Assembly (NCBI GenBank): GCA_003864495.1
Contig: ML133454.1
Coordinates: 3,445,442 to 3,509,441, forward strand
Direction of reading: 5' to 3'
From: Nemopilema nomurai
Taxonomy: Eukaryota > Cnidaria > Scyphozoa > Rhizostomeae > Rhizostomatidae
DNA length: 64,000 nt
Below the pieces are notes generated by a model. It saw only the letters and a list, made by a program, of their open reading frames with translations. It made no database searches and was not told the origin of the DNA. Each line of letters begins with the position of its first letter. Position 1 is the first letter of the stretch. A program made the translations under genes and the position numbers. Shown one piece after another: positions 1-10,900 of the stretch.

Positions 1-1937
1 AACTTTATGAGCTCCAGCTTCACGAGCTCCAGCTTCATGAGCTCCAGCTTCACGAGCTCCAGCTTCACGAGCTCCAGCTTCATGAGCTCCAGCTTCATGA
101 GCCCCAGCTTCACGAGCTCCAGCTTCACGAGCTCCAGCTTCATGAGCTCCAGCTTCACGAGCTCCAGCTGCACGAGCTCCAGCTTCACGAGCTCCAGCTT
201 CACGAGCTCCAACTTTATGAGCTCCAGCTTCACGAGCTCCAACTTTATGAGCTCCAGCTTCACGAGCTCCAGCTTCATGAGCTCCAGCTTCATGAGCCCC
301 AGCTTCACGAGCTCCAGCTTCATGAGCCCCAGCTTCATGAGCCCCAGCTTCATGAGCTCCAGCTTCATGAGCTCCAGCTTCATGAGCCCCAGCTTCACGA
401 GCTCCAGCTTCATGAGCCCCAGCTTCATGAGCCCCAGCTTCATGAGCCCCAGCTTCATGAGCTCCAGCTTCATGAGCCCCAGCTTCATGAGCTCCAGCTT
501 CATGAGCCCCAGCTTCATGAGCCCCAGCTTCATGAGCCCCAGCTTCATGAGCTCCAGCTGCACGAGCTCCAGCTTCACGAGCTCCAGCTTCATGAGCCCC
601 AGCTTCATGAGCCCCAGCTTCATGAGCTCCAGCTGCACGAGCTCCAGCTTCATGAGCTCCAGCTGCACGAGCTCCAGCTTCACGAGCTTCAGCTTCACGA
701 GCTCCAGCTTCACGAGCTCCAGCTTCACGAGCTCCAGCTTCACGAGCTCCAGCTTCACGAGCTCCAGCTTCATGAGCTCCAGCTTCACGAGCTCCAGCTT
801 CACGAGCTCCAGCTTCATGAGCCCCAGCTTCACGAGCTCCAGCTTCATGAGCTCCAGCTTCACGAGCTCCAGCTTCACGAGCTCCAGCTTCACGAGCTCC
901 AGCTTCATGAGCCCCAGCTTCACGAGCTCCAGCTTCATGAGCTCCAGCTTCACGAGCTCCAGCTTCACGAGCTCCAGCTTCATGAGCTCCAGCTTCACGA
1001 GCTCCAGCTTCATGAGCCCCAGCTTCATGAGCTCCAGCTGCACGAGCTCCAGCTTCACGAGCTCCAGCTTCATGAGCCCCAGCTTCATGAGCCCCAGCTT
1101 CATGAGCTCCAGCTGCACGAGCTCCAGCTTCATGAGCTCCAGCTGCACGAGCTCCAGCTTCACGAGCTCCAGCTTCACGAGCTCCAGCTTCACGAGCTCC
1201 AGCTTCACGAGCTCCAGCTTCACGAGCTCCAGCTTCACGAGCTCCAGCTTCACGAGCTCCAGCTTTATGAGCTCCAGCTTCACGAGCTCCAGCTTCACGA
1301 GCTCCAGCTTCACGAGCTCCAGCTTCACGAGCTCCAGCTTCATGAGCTCCAGCTTCACGAGCTCCAGCTTCACGAGCTCCAGCTTCACGAGCTCCAGCTT
1401 CACGAGCTCCAGCTTCACGAGCTCCAGCTTCACGAGCTCCAGCTTCATGAGCTCCAGCTTCATGAGCCCCAGCTTCATGAGCTCCAGCTTCACGAGCTCC
1501 AGCTTTATGAGCTCCAGCTTCACGAGCTCCAGCTTCATGAGCTCCAGCTTCACGAGCTCCAACTTTATGAGCTCCAGCTTCATGAGCTCCAGCTTCACGA
1601 GCTCCAGCTTCATGTGCTCCAGCTTCATGAGCTCCAGCTTCACGAGCTCCAGCTTCACGAGCTCCAGCTTCACGAGCTCCAGCTTCATGAGCTCCAGCTT
1701 CACGAGCTCCAGCTTCACGAGCTCCAGCTTCACGAGCTCCAACTTCACGAGCTCCAACTTTATGAGCTCCAGCTTCATGAGCTCCAGCTTCACGAGCTCC
1801 AACTTTATGAGCTCCAGCTTCATGAGCTCCAGCTTCATGAGCCCCAGCTTCATGAGCTCCAGCTTCACGAGCTCCAGCTTCACGAGCTCCAGCTTCACGA
1901 GCTCCAGCTTCACGAGCTCCAGCTTCACGAGCTCCAG
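1..1937 (-). CDS. Probable linker exon with GA(R/H)EA pentapeptide repeats (runs off the left edge)
   Basis: At 1937 a good acceptor (ttcactctgcag) opens a phase-1 frame, AGAREAGAREAGAREA, which stays open to the window edge through about 129 copies of a 15-bp unit. The last two residues of each pentad are always Glu-Ala or a close variant; the third alternates mainly between Arg and His, with occasional Gln or Lys substitutions elsewhere. Phase, strand and small-residue composition match the other linkers of this gene. The unit is never out of register over 1.9 kb, and all variants keep the frame. The plus-strand Ser/Phe frame of 674 codons is the antisense shadow. No start, signal or domain supports it as an independent gene. 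Confidence 0.6.
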   Translation of the reverse strand, partial: MELVKLELVKLELVKLELVKLELVKLELMKLGLMKLELMKLELIKLELVKLELMKLELIKLELVKLELVKLELVKLELVKLELMKLELVKLELVKLELVKLELMKLEHMKLELVKLELMKLELIKLELVKLELMKLELVKLELIKLELVKLELMKLGLMKLELMKLELVKLELVKLELVKLELVKLELVKLELVKLELMKLELVKLELVKLELVKLELVKLELIKLELVKLELVKLELVKLELVKLELVKLELVKLELVKLELVQLELMKLELVQLELMKLGLMKLGLMKLELVKLELVQLELMKLGLMKLELVKLELMKLELVKLELVKLELMKLELVKLGLMKLELVKLELVKLELVKLELMKLELVKLGLMKLELVKLELVKLELMKLELVKLELVKLELVKLELVKLELVKLKLVKLELVQLELMKLELVQLELMKLGLMKLGLMKLELVKLELVQLELMKLGLMKLGLMKLGLMKLELMKLGLMKLELMKLGLMKLGLMKLGLMKLELVKLGLMKLELMKLELMKLGLMKLGLMKLELVKLGLMKLELMKLELVKLELIKLELVKLELIKLELVKLELVKLELVQLELVKLELMKLELVKLELVKLGLMKLELMKLELVKLELVKLELMKLELVKLELIK

Positions 1938-1938
1938 C
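1..1938. repeat. 15-bp minisatellite (about 129 copies)
   Basis: The consensus on the plus strand is agcttcacgagctcc. The main variants are catgag for cacgag, gcccc for gctcc, aacttt for agcttc and agctgc for agcttc. Copies carrying the same variants cluster and a block near 540-690 recurs near 1025-1165, showing higher-order duplication. No copy has an insertion or deletion. Confidence 0.97.
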
Positions 1939-4900
1939 TGCAGAGTGAATGTACTTATGTTGTCAATGCCCGTCTTCATTGCTATCAGTGAATGTAGATT
2001 CATCAGCTGGATCACAGTCGTGTCAGCATAAAATGAAAATGGACTAGAGTACAATATAATAGGTACGCGGGGCCTGCTGAACAGGGGAAAGGAGCATGCC
2101 ATCATTGTCAAAACGTTCCAAATCACTATAGAATGAAGCGATGTTAACGATGTACACACCAGCCTTTGGATTATCAGCTTGCCCTTGCATCCCTTCGTTA
2201 CCTTTGCTGCCTTCTAGTGTTTCAGTCGCTCCAGAAACCTGATCTGGCGGCTTCATCTCTACTGCACTCGCCCCTTCCGCTTCAGGTATGGGCTTAGCGG
2301 GGCTCCCAGTATCAACTTGTACTTCTCCATCAGAGGAAATTTTGACATCACCCACTTCAGGAGCCTTAATTTGCTGTTCGTTTCCCTGTATAGGTGTACT
2401 GATAGGTATGCTTGCCGCTCCTTTCTGTCCAGCAATTTTCTCTAAACGCTCATTGCCGATACCGAGGCCGGGCGAAACTAGATTCTCAGCACTGTTAGCA
2501 GCAGTGCCAGAAATTCCTCCCCCTTCAGACCCACTCCCAGTACCGATTAATCCTCCTGTGCCCTCTGCAGCACCAGCAGCAGCTCCAGCAATGGAGCCAG
2601 CTAACGCACCACTGGCAGCACCAGCAAGGGAGCCTATTCGAGTAGTTTCGCCAGCGCCAACCCCAGCAGCACCAGAACTGCCAGAACCAAGAAGACCGCC
2701 AGACCCAGCGCCGATAGGACCATTGGAGCCAGTCACACCACCTGCTCCAATTAGACCGCCCGACCCAGTCCCCGCACCACCAGCAAGTCCCAAACCTGTA
2801 TCAAGGCCATCAGAAGCAACATCACCACTGCTGACTGCACCTCCACTTTCAGCTTCTGTTGCTATGCCACTCCCAAGGCCAGTTGGCCCAATGGCATTTC
2901 CACCCCCAATGCCACCATTACTTGCAGCAGCTGTCCCTCCAATACCACCGCCAGAAACATCGACAGTACCAGTAGCAGTTCCAGCATCGCCAAACTCGTC
3001 ACCCGTAACAGCTCCACCAGCAGTTCCATCAGCAGCAACATTTTCAGAACCTCCAGTAGCATCAGTCCCAGTATCAGCACCATTAGACACACCTTCAGTA
3101 GCTCCGCTTGTGACATCACCTGCAGCACCACCACCAGCTCCAGCTGTTCCACCATCACCTCCAGCAGCAGCACCACCACCAGCTCCAGCTGTTCCACCCT
3201 CACCTCCAGCACCACCACCAGCTCCAGCTGTTCCACCCTCACCTCCAGCAGCAGCACCACCACCAGCTCCAGCTGTTCCAACCTCATCTCCAGCAGCAGC
3301 ATCACCTCCACCCCCAACTGCAGTTCCAGCACCTCCAGATGCACCATTTCCACCACCAAGTTTACCACTTCCACCACTGGCTGCCTTAGTTCCAACCCCT
3401 GTACCTCCACCGCCAGCTCCACCAACACCACCTTTGGTAGCATCTATTCTACCTCCAGTAGCCCCGCTTCCACCTCCAGCTGCAGCGCTTCCACCACTGG
3501 CTGCTTTAGCTCTACCTCCTTTGCCTTTGCCACCACCTCCTTTAACTCCGCCTCCAGCTGCCCCGCTTCCACCTCCAGCTGCACCACCACCAGCTCCAGC
3601 TGCACCACCACCAGCTCCTGCTGCACCACCACCAGCTCCAGCTGCTCCACCACCAGCTCCAGCAGCACCAGATGCACTACTTCCATCTCCAGCTGCACTG
3701 CTTCCAGCTGCACTGCTTCCTCCTCCAGCAGCCCCGCTTCCACCTTTAGCTGCACTGCTTCCACCTCCAGCAGTCCCGCTTCCACCTTCAGCTGCACCAC
3801 CACCAGCTCCTGCTGCACCACCACCAGCTCCAGCTGTCCCACCACCACCTCCAGCAGCACCAGATGCACTACTTCCATCTCCAGCTGCACTGCTTCCACC
3901 TCCAGCAGCCCCGCTTCCACCTCCAGCTGCACCACCACCAGCTCCAGCTGCTCCACCACCACCTCCAGCAGCACCACCTCCGCCCCCAACTGCAACACCA
4001 TCACCTCCAGATGCACTAATTCCACCTCCAGATGCACTAATTCCACCTCCAGCTGCACCACTTCCACCACTGGCTGCTTTAGCTCCACCTCCTTTACCTC
4101 CGCCTCCAGCAGCCCCACTTCCACCTCCAGCAGCCCCGCTACCATCTCCTGCTGCACCACCACCAGCTCCAGCTGCACCACTTCCGCCTCCAGCTGCACC
4201 ACCACCACCTCCAGCTGCACCGTTTCCACCCCCAACAGCCCCGCTTTCACCTCCAGCTGCTCCACCACCACCTCCAGCTGCACCGTTTCCACCCCCAGCA
4301 GCCCCGCTTTCGCCTCCAGCTGCTCCACCACCACCTCCAGCAGCACCACCACCAGCTCCAGATTCACTAATTCCACCTCCAGCTGCACCACTTCCACCAC
4401 TGGCTGCTTTAGCTCCGCCTGCTTTACCTCCGCCTCCAGCAGCCCAACTTCCACCTCCAGCAGCCCCGCTACCATCTCCAGCTGCACCACCTCCAGCTGC
4501 ACCGCTTCCGCCTCCAGCTGCATCACCACCACCTCCAGCAGCCCCAGTTCCACCTCCAGCAGCCCCGCTACCATCTCCAGCTGCACCACCACCAGCTCCA
4601 GGTGCACTAATTCCACCTCCAGCTGCACCACTTCCACCACTGACTGCTTTAGCTCCACCTGCTTTACCTCCGCCTCCAGCAGCCCCACTTCCACCTCCTG
4701 CAGCCCCGCTACCATCTCCTGCTACACCACCACCACCTCCAGCTGCACCACCATCAGCTCCAGCTGCACCGCTTCCACACCCAGCAGCAGCACCACGACC
4801 ATCTCCAGCTGCACTCTTTTCACCCCCAACGGCTATAGCTGCATTGGCACCACCATATTCAACGGTACCACCACCATCATTTTCACTGAAGCTTGTTCCC

Positions 4901-7900
4901 GAATTCAATGCACTGCCACCCCTTTCCGGCCCACCTCTTCCTTGTCCACCGCCATCTTTTATTTTCTGAACCATTGCATCTAATTTCTCACAGATATCGT
5001 TGGTAAAGGACCCTTTTGGGACGTTACTTTGAAAAGAGCCAATCATGTTTCCTGCCGGCTTGTATCTGCCGACGATGTACGTACAGGTCATATCGAACAT
5101 GCCTTGCTTCTTCTTGGCGGTCGCTTTGCCTATTCCGAGTTGCTTGCTGCCAGCCCAAACAACCTGAGTAAAGTGCCCAACTCCGCTACCAGACTCTCCA
5201 TCGAAACTGTATCCCGGCTTGCACACCTCCTGGTACCTTTGGGAAGTAAAGGTGGCGTTCCACCATTTAGCGTGTCTTGCATCAAGAATAAAGATGACCC
5301 ACTACTACAGACTACATACCTGGAGTATCAAGTGAAAACATTCTAGTACATAAGCCCGTACAATCATGGAAACATGTTTCTCTAGATAATAACAACTGAT
5401 ACTGTTGCACCCACCAGTTTTTCGTTGCTTCTTCTGCCGACATTTCTTCATTCTTGCTTGTGCATCCCATAGCTAAATTCTCTCCGTACTCCCCTTTTGA
5501 CTTTGAGTGAATCAAGGAACCTTTGCTTGCAATGACCTTCGCATACTTCGCGGCCTCATCTGACAATTTGGCATCAAGAACCATCGGTTCAACGCCATGA
5601 ACTTTTCTGAATGCATTGTGGGCCGACAGTCCCTTTTGCTGAAACTCTGCATCCACAGTATCGAACTGTCGCTGTGAAGGTGCACTGTCGTAATCGGTCC
5701 GGAACAAAAATGACTCGGCCAACATTGGTTGCTTAGTAGGCTTCAATGCATTTCTAGACAAGGGCGAGCCCGAAGTGATCTCCATGTCTTCAGCTGTCGT
5801 AATAACAATCTCCTTGTTCCCTTTCCTTCCATTCTTTGTCTTCATTCTTTGGCCACTCCCTTTGTATTTCTTGTTCGTCTTCTTCTTTTGATTCTTTTTA
5901 TTCTTATTCTTTATAAGACTTTCCGCTTCGGTTGAGTTATCCTTCTTCTGATCAACTTTGATGACATTTTCTTCCATTTTCTTAGTCGTGTTTCTAGTTT
6001 TGGAATCTTTCACACTTCCTTCTGTAGCCTTTTTTTCGCCCCCACTCCGTTTTCTGAACCCTTCACTTCGATCGTAAAAGTCACGTGACTTGTTGCTTAG
6101 TACCTGTGGAGGCAGGAAATGTCCACCATGATTTCTGTCATACCTTTCAACTTTCTCTTCTCCAAATTTATCGTCCATATAAACGGAACCAAGCCCTCTC
6201 TTTCCATCTTCAATATCCTTGATGATTTTATTCAGGTTTTGGCACACAGCTCGAGAAAATGACCCCTTTGGCACATTCTTCTGGTACCGCCCAGCAAAAT
6301 TTCCGGCTGGTCTGTATCTCGCAACAACATAAGTGCAGGTCATACCAGCTTTCCTACCCGTAGCCATTCCAATGCCCAGCTCTTTTGATCCTTCCCAAAC
6401 GACTTGGGTGAAGTGAAGAGTTCCTGACGGGGCAGAGTTTCCGAACACATAACCCGGGGAGCAAACTTCACTGTACCTGAAGATATAAAGATTGATGGTA
6501 ACAATAATTGCATTGATAAGTTCCTTTGCACAAGGTGAAAAAGCTCTGGACTTCAAAATACGAAAAGGTGTAGGTCAAATTCAGAAGGTCGCTTTATTGG
6601 AGAATGGTTTTTAAAACAGCCTTAGGACTCCATAGGAAGCCTTAGGAACTAAATTTAAACGTGAGCCTGGTGAATCTAAACCGCGTCACCAACATGGGTT
6701 CAGGGTGGAAGAGAATCGGCGTACAAAATGAAGATTCCGCACTAAACATCGAGTGTCATTTTTGCTCAAGATTTACTCCTTCGAAAATTTAGACATATGC
6801 CCAACTTTGCCTTGTTTTCTTCAGACTGGGTGGTAACAGCCTACTAAATTTACTACCTATGGACAGCTGAGGGCACGATGCAAAAAACCTTCGATATCAT
6901 GGCCGTAGAGCAGTTAAAAAGATGCAGATGGTACGCAGGAATGCAGCTTGCAGCTTTTAGAGTGTGTTACCAGTTCTTCGTCGCTTCTGACCCAGTCAGT
7001 CCGTTGCCAGGACCACTGGTGCACCCGTACGCCAGGTTTTCACCGTCCTCAACATTGGCATGCTGAAGCGACCCTTTTCTTGCCAAAATCTTCGCAAACT
7101 CTTCAGCCTGTTTGCACATCTTGGTGTTCAACTTTAGATCGGCTGTGCGGTGGATTTTTCGGAACTTGTTGTGTGCCAACAATCCGGCTTGCTGGAAGGC
7201 AGTGCCACTGCGCCCTGGTCCACTTCCAGATGAGCCACGATCTCGGTTGGATTCAGCTCTTGTCCCACCGGCGAGTTTGCTGCCTCCCACCTGACCACCT
7301 GACGAGGGAGCGCTAGAAGTAGAGCCCTCTATTTCCTTGACAAGGTTGTCCAAGGAGGAACAAAAGTTCTTTGTGAAGGACCCTTTTGGCACATTCTTCT
7401 GGTATTGGCCAAGCATGTTACCAGCAGGCCGATACCGGCCAACCACATATGTACATGTCATGCCGTTTTTCTTGCCTGTTGCCATGCCAATACCGAGTTC
7501 TTTTGTGCCAGCCCAAATGACTTGGGTAAAGTGGAGAGTTGACCAAGAGGCCGAATTGGTGAATTGATAATTATTCGTACAAACCTCGTTATACCTACAG
7601 AATGAAAATAAACGAATTAACCTTTCGAGTTCAACTTTTTCTAAGCAAACTCGGTTACATTTACCGTTCACAAGAAACAGGGTGCCTACAAAAACTTCAC
7701 GCAAAATTTAGAAGGAAATGGACAAGACAGGATCGAAATTAAGAATTTCAACTTTCACCATCTTAGATGCAAACAATCATTGGACTCCTCTTTTCAAATG
7801 AATGCGGTGTACAAAAGCAAATACTGAAGCTGAGCCTATTTCCTACGCTGACGCAAATGCTGAAGCTGAGCCTATTAGCGGCTCATTGGGCTACGCTGAC

Positions 7901-10900
7901 GCAAATAACTGCATTGAAATAATTTCTCAACATGCTGAAATTCATTACAATAACCAACTACACACAGCACTCTTTTGAAAGATGTTTTGAAACTTGTTTC
8001 TAAAAATTGTAGAGAACAGATGCATAAAGGTTAGAAATGGCTAGATACCATCTTTTGGTAGCCTCTGCTCCACTTAGGCCACCACCCTGCGCGCTGCTAC
8101 AACCATAAGCCAGATTCTCGCCATCATTGACGTTTGCATGCTGCAGCCCTCCTCGCTGAGCAAGTTTCTTCGCATACGCTTCAGCCTCGTTGCACATTTG
8201 CGCATTCAGCTTCAATGGCATTGTTCCGTGCATTTGACGAAACTTATTGTGTGCAATGAGACCACCACTTTGAAATGCCTCGCGACTAAGGGTTGCCCCA
8301 CCATTGCCAGCGGCACCACCTTGACCTGTCCTACTACCTTGATTCGCCCTTCCACCTTGACCTGTCCTACCACCTTGACCTGTCCTACCACCTTGACTTG
8401 CCTTACCACCCCTGTTTTGCTTTCCTCGTTGTTGACGTCCCTTCCAGCCACCTCGATTTCCCTTTCTCCGTCTATTTCCCCAATTGCCGCCTCTCCATTT
8501 ATTTGTAGCATTACTTCCATTTGAAACCGAATTCCCCTTTGAAAAATCTAAAAGAAATTATAGACATAATTTTTCCCACCTCTCTCCTCATAGTAATGAG
8601 ACGCAGAAATTGTCAAGCGAAGTCTAAATTTGATTCGTTACATCGGTATTTAATGACATCTTTACTTTTTGAAGGGCTACTACATTGAGCAAATATCAAC
8701 GCTAGTTCTTAATTAATACCCTCTAATCAACTCTAATCAATTAAAACCCCAAAAATATACAAAAATTTTAAACATGATTTGTACATTTGTAGCACAGACC
8801 TACTTTCGAGCTCGCTCGATTTTGCTTAAAACTGAGTCTTTTTAGTTAGATGGGAAGTATTAGGCATGTCATTAATAAAAGTGTCATCAAAAATTATGTC
8901 AAAAAAATACAAAAATGGTGTCAAAATGAATTATGATCGCGAGTTTCCATTTGTTGTGTAACAGTCAATGTCCTTCGTCTTCATATTGGTATTTAATTCA
9001 TCGTGAGATCTGAATGAACAAATTGTATCAAATAAATGAGATTCTTTTATAAGTCCTGAAACAATAAGTTAAGCAAGGGCCTAGACAGCAACTGCTAGGA
9101 CTATTATTCTGCCTATGGGAAATCCTAGGTGGCTTGCTAGTGTCCACACGTTACAGTTTACGAGGTGTGGCAAAAGGGAAACGAGATTTCACCTGCTTCA
9201 GCAAACATTTTCTGCAATTGGCAAACCAGCTGTATGTAGCGTAGCATAATGAAACTGCACAACAGCGACACAAAATGTTACATCATAATCGATTTCCAGC
9301 TTCAAAATTTCAAAAGGGTTAACCCCCTGGTGAACAAAGATCGACGCTCGAATTTCAGGTTTCTTGCAAACGAGTTGGACGTGAAAGGAGCAACGATAAC
9401 CTTATTGACAACCTTGGAGTACCAAGGCAAGGCGTAGCGAGAACGAGAAGGGTGGAATGCTTGCAGAGACACCTTAGGGCAGAACGACGAGCAGCCTATC
9501 CAAGTTACTTTAAAAAAAACTGAAGAACTCAATCATACAATTCTTTTAATATTTTCAGACCTTACGAATTTGACAAAGTCTTGTTCTAGCTTGTTTAGCG
9601 ATTTTCGCTTTATGGCCAAAGAAGTCAATTTTTTCAGCAATGCACTTTGAAATGTCTCCTTTTTTCTTTAAAAAGTCTTTACTTTCTCTTCGAGCCCTGA
9701 ATTCAAATCTAGAATCTCAACAATAGATTGTGTTTTTGCGAAAAAATAGTTCACTAGTTATTTAATTCTTTGGGATTTCTTTAAACAACATTCTCCGTAC
9801 ATTCAAAGTGCAAAAGAACAGTTTGCCGAGCAATAGAAAAAGCACAAATTTACCATTTATATTCAAATCAGCGTAATTAGAAGGAAATCGATAGGTATTT
9901 AAAGACAACAATAATAACTGTCCATTTTCGTATACGCTGAATTTTGGCAGTAAATCAAAACTTGAAAACGATGTTTTCCGCATCATATTATGTAGAATAT
10001 CATTGTACCCGGTCAGATGATGTGTATTCCAGACTACCCAAAATTGTGTAAAAAAACCACGAGCAAAAGATATCAAAATGAAGCCGAGAAGAGAAAAAAC
10101 AATACAAGAACAATTGCCATTAGCTTTTACATTAAAAGAGGAATAAGACACATTTTAATTTACAAACCAAGCTATTTAACTGTGCCTAACTACACTCTGT
10201 CGTGTCTAAAAGACAAAAACCCAAAACTTTCTAGACTGAAAAAAGCCGGTCTTCAGTTAAACATAAATTGAGATCAACTTTTCTCAGTCAGTCTCCTAGC
10301 ATAAAACATTACAAAGCTACAAATACTAAAAAAGATCGACTACGAGTTAAAAAAGAGAAAAAAAACTATGAAGAGTAAAACGTCAATTGAGTTTGCTTCA
10401 GTTGCCTCAAGTCTTCATCAAATTCTCGACATAAGAAAATGTCCCGTCAACCAAATCGTAAAAACCGATCCATAAACTGTTTGTCAAAGTCACGTAGCGT
10501 CTTTCGAACATTCTCGAAACCAGCAACAGGCGAAAAGACATCTACCTACCAGATCCAATTAGTGCAATCATCTCATCCAATTTGCCACAAATGTCTTGGC
10601 TAAATGAGCCTTTGTCCACGTTCTCCTTGTACTTCCCAATGAAGTTCCCTGCCTTTTTGTATCTTCCCACGACGTATGTACAGTACATTCCGTTCTTCTC
10701 AGCATTCGCTTTGCCGATTCCAAGCACCGTACTGCCTTTCCAAACCACTTGAGTGAAATGTCCGGCACCCCCAGAGCCTCCTTCTGAACCAAAACTGTAT
10801 CCAGGTTGACAGACTTCGGCGTACCTGAAACGCAAATTCAATCATCGTCAGGCTAATTTCTCGGTGACATCCTTGGCTAACAAAATGAGCAAACAAATCT

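Noticed and set aside
1..1938. CRISPR-like array
   Set aside because: Contiguous 15-bp repeats without spacers, in a eukaryotic gene context; an ordinary minisatellite.
7..2031. Plus-strand 674-codon frame of Ser/Phe/Thr/Met repeats
   Set aside because: It is the antisense of the minisatellite. The minus frame has a fitting splice acceptor and composition; the plus frame has no signal peptide, domain or splice context.
3444..4715. Minus-strand Val/Leu/Glu-rich frames in the domain 28 linker
   Set aside because: Out of frame with the CAP domain and created by the same repeat composition.
2288..4969. Plus-strand 893-codon Pro/Ala-rich frame
   Set aside because: Antisense shadow of the Gly/Ala linker that is continuous with CAP domain 28 on the minus strand.
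9762..10151. Minus-strand 129-codon frame in the domain 25-26 intron
   Set aside because: AT-rich, hydrophobic and without splice sites or homology that I can see.
10542..10841. Each exon A and exon B treated as a small separate gene
   Set aside because: The frames begin and end at splice sites, cut the CAP fold in half at a conserved Trp codon and lack their own starts or stops.
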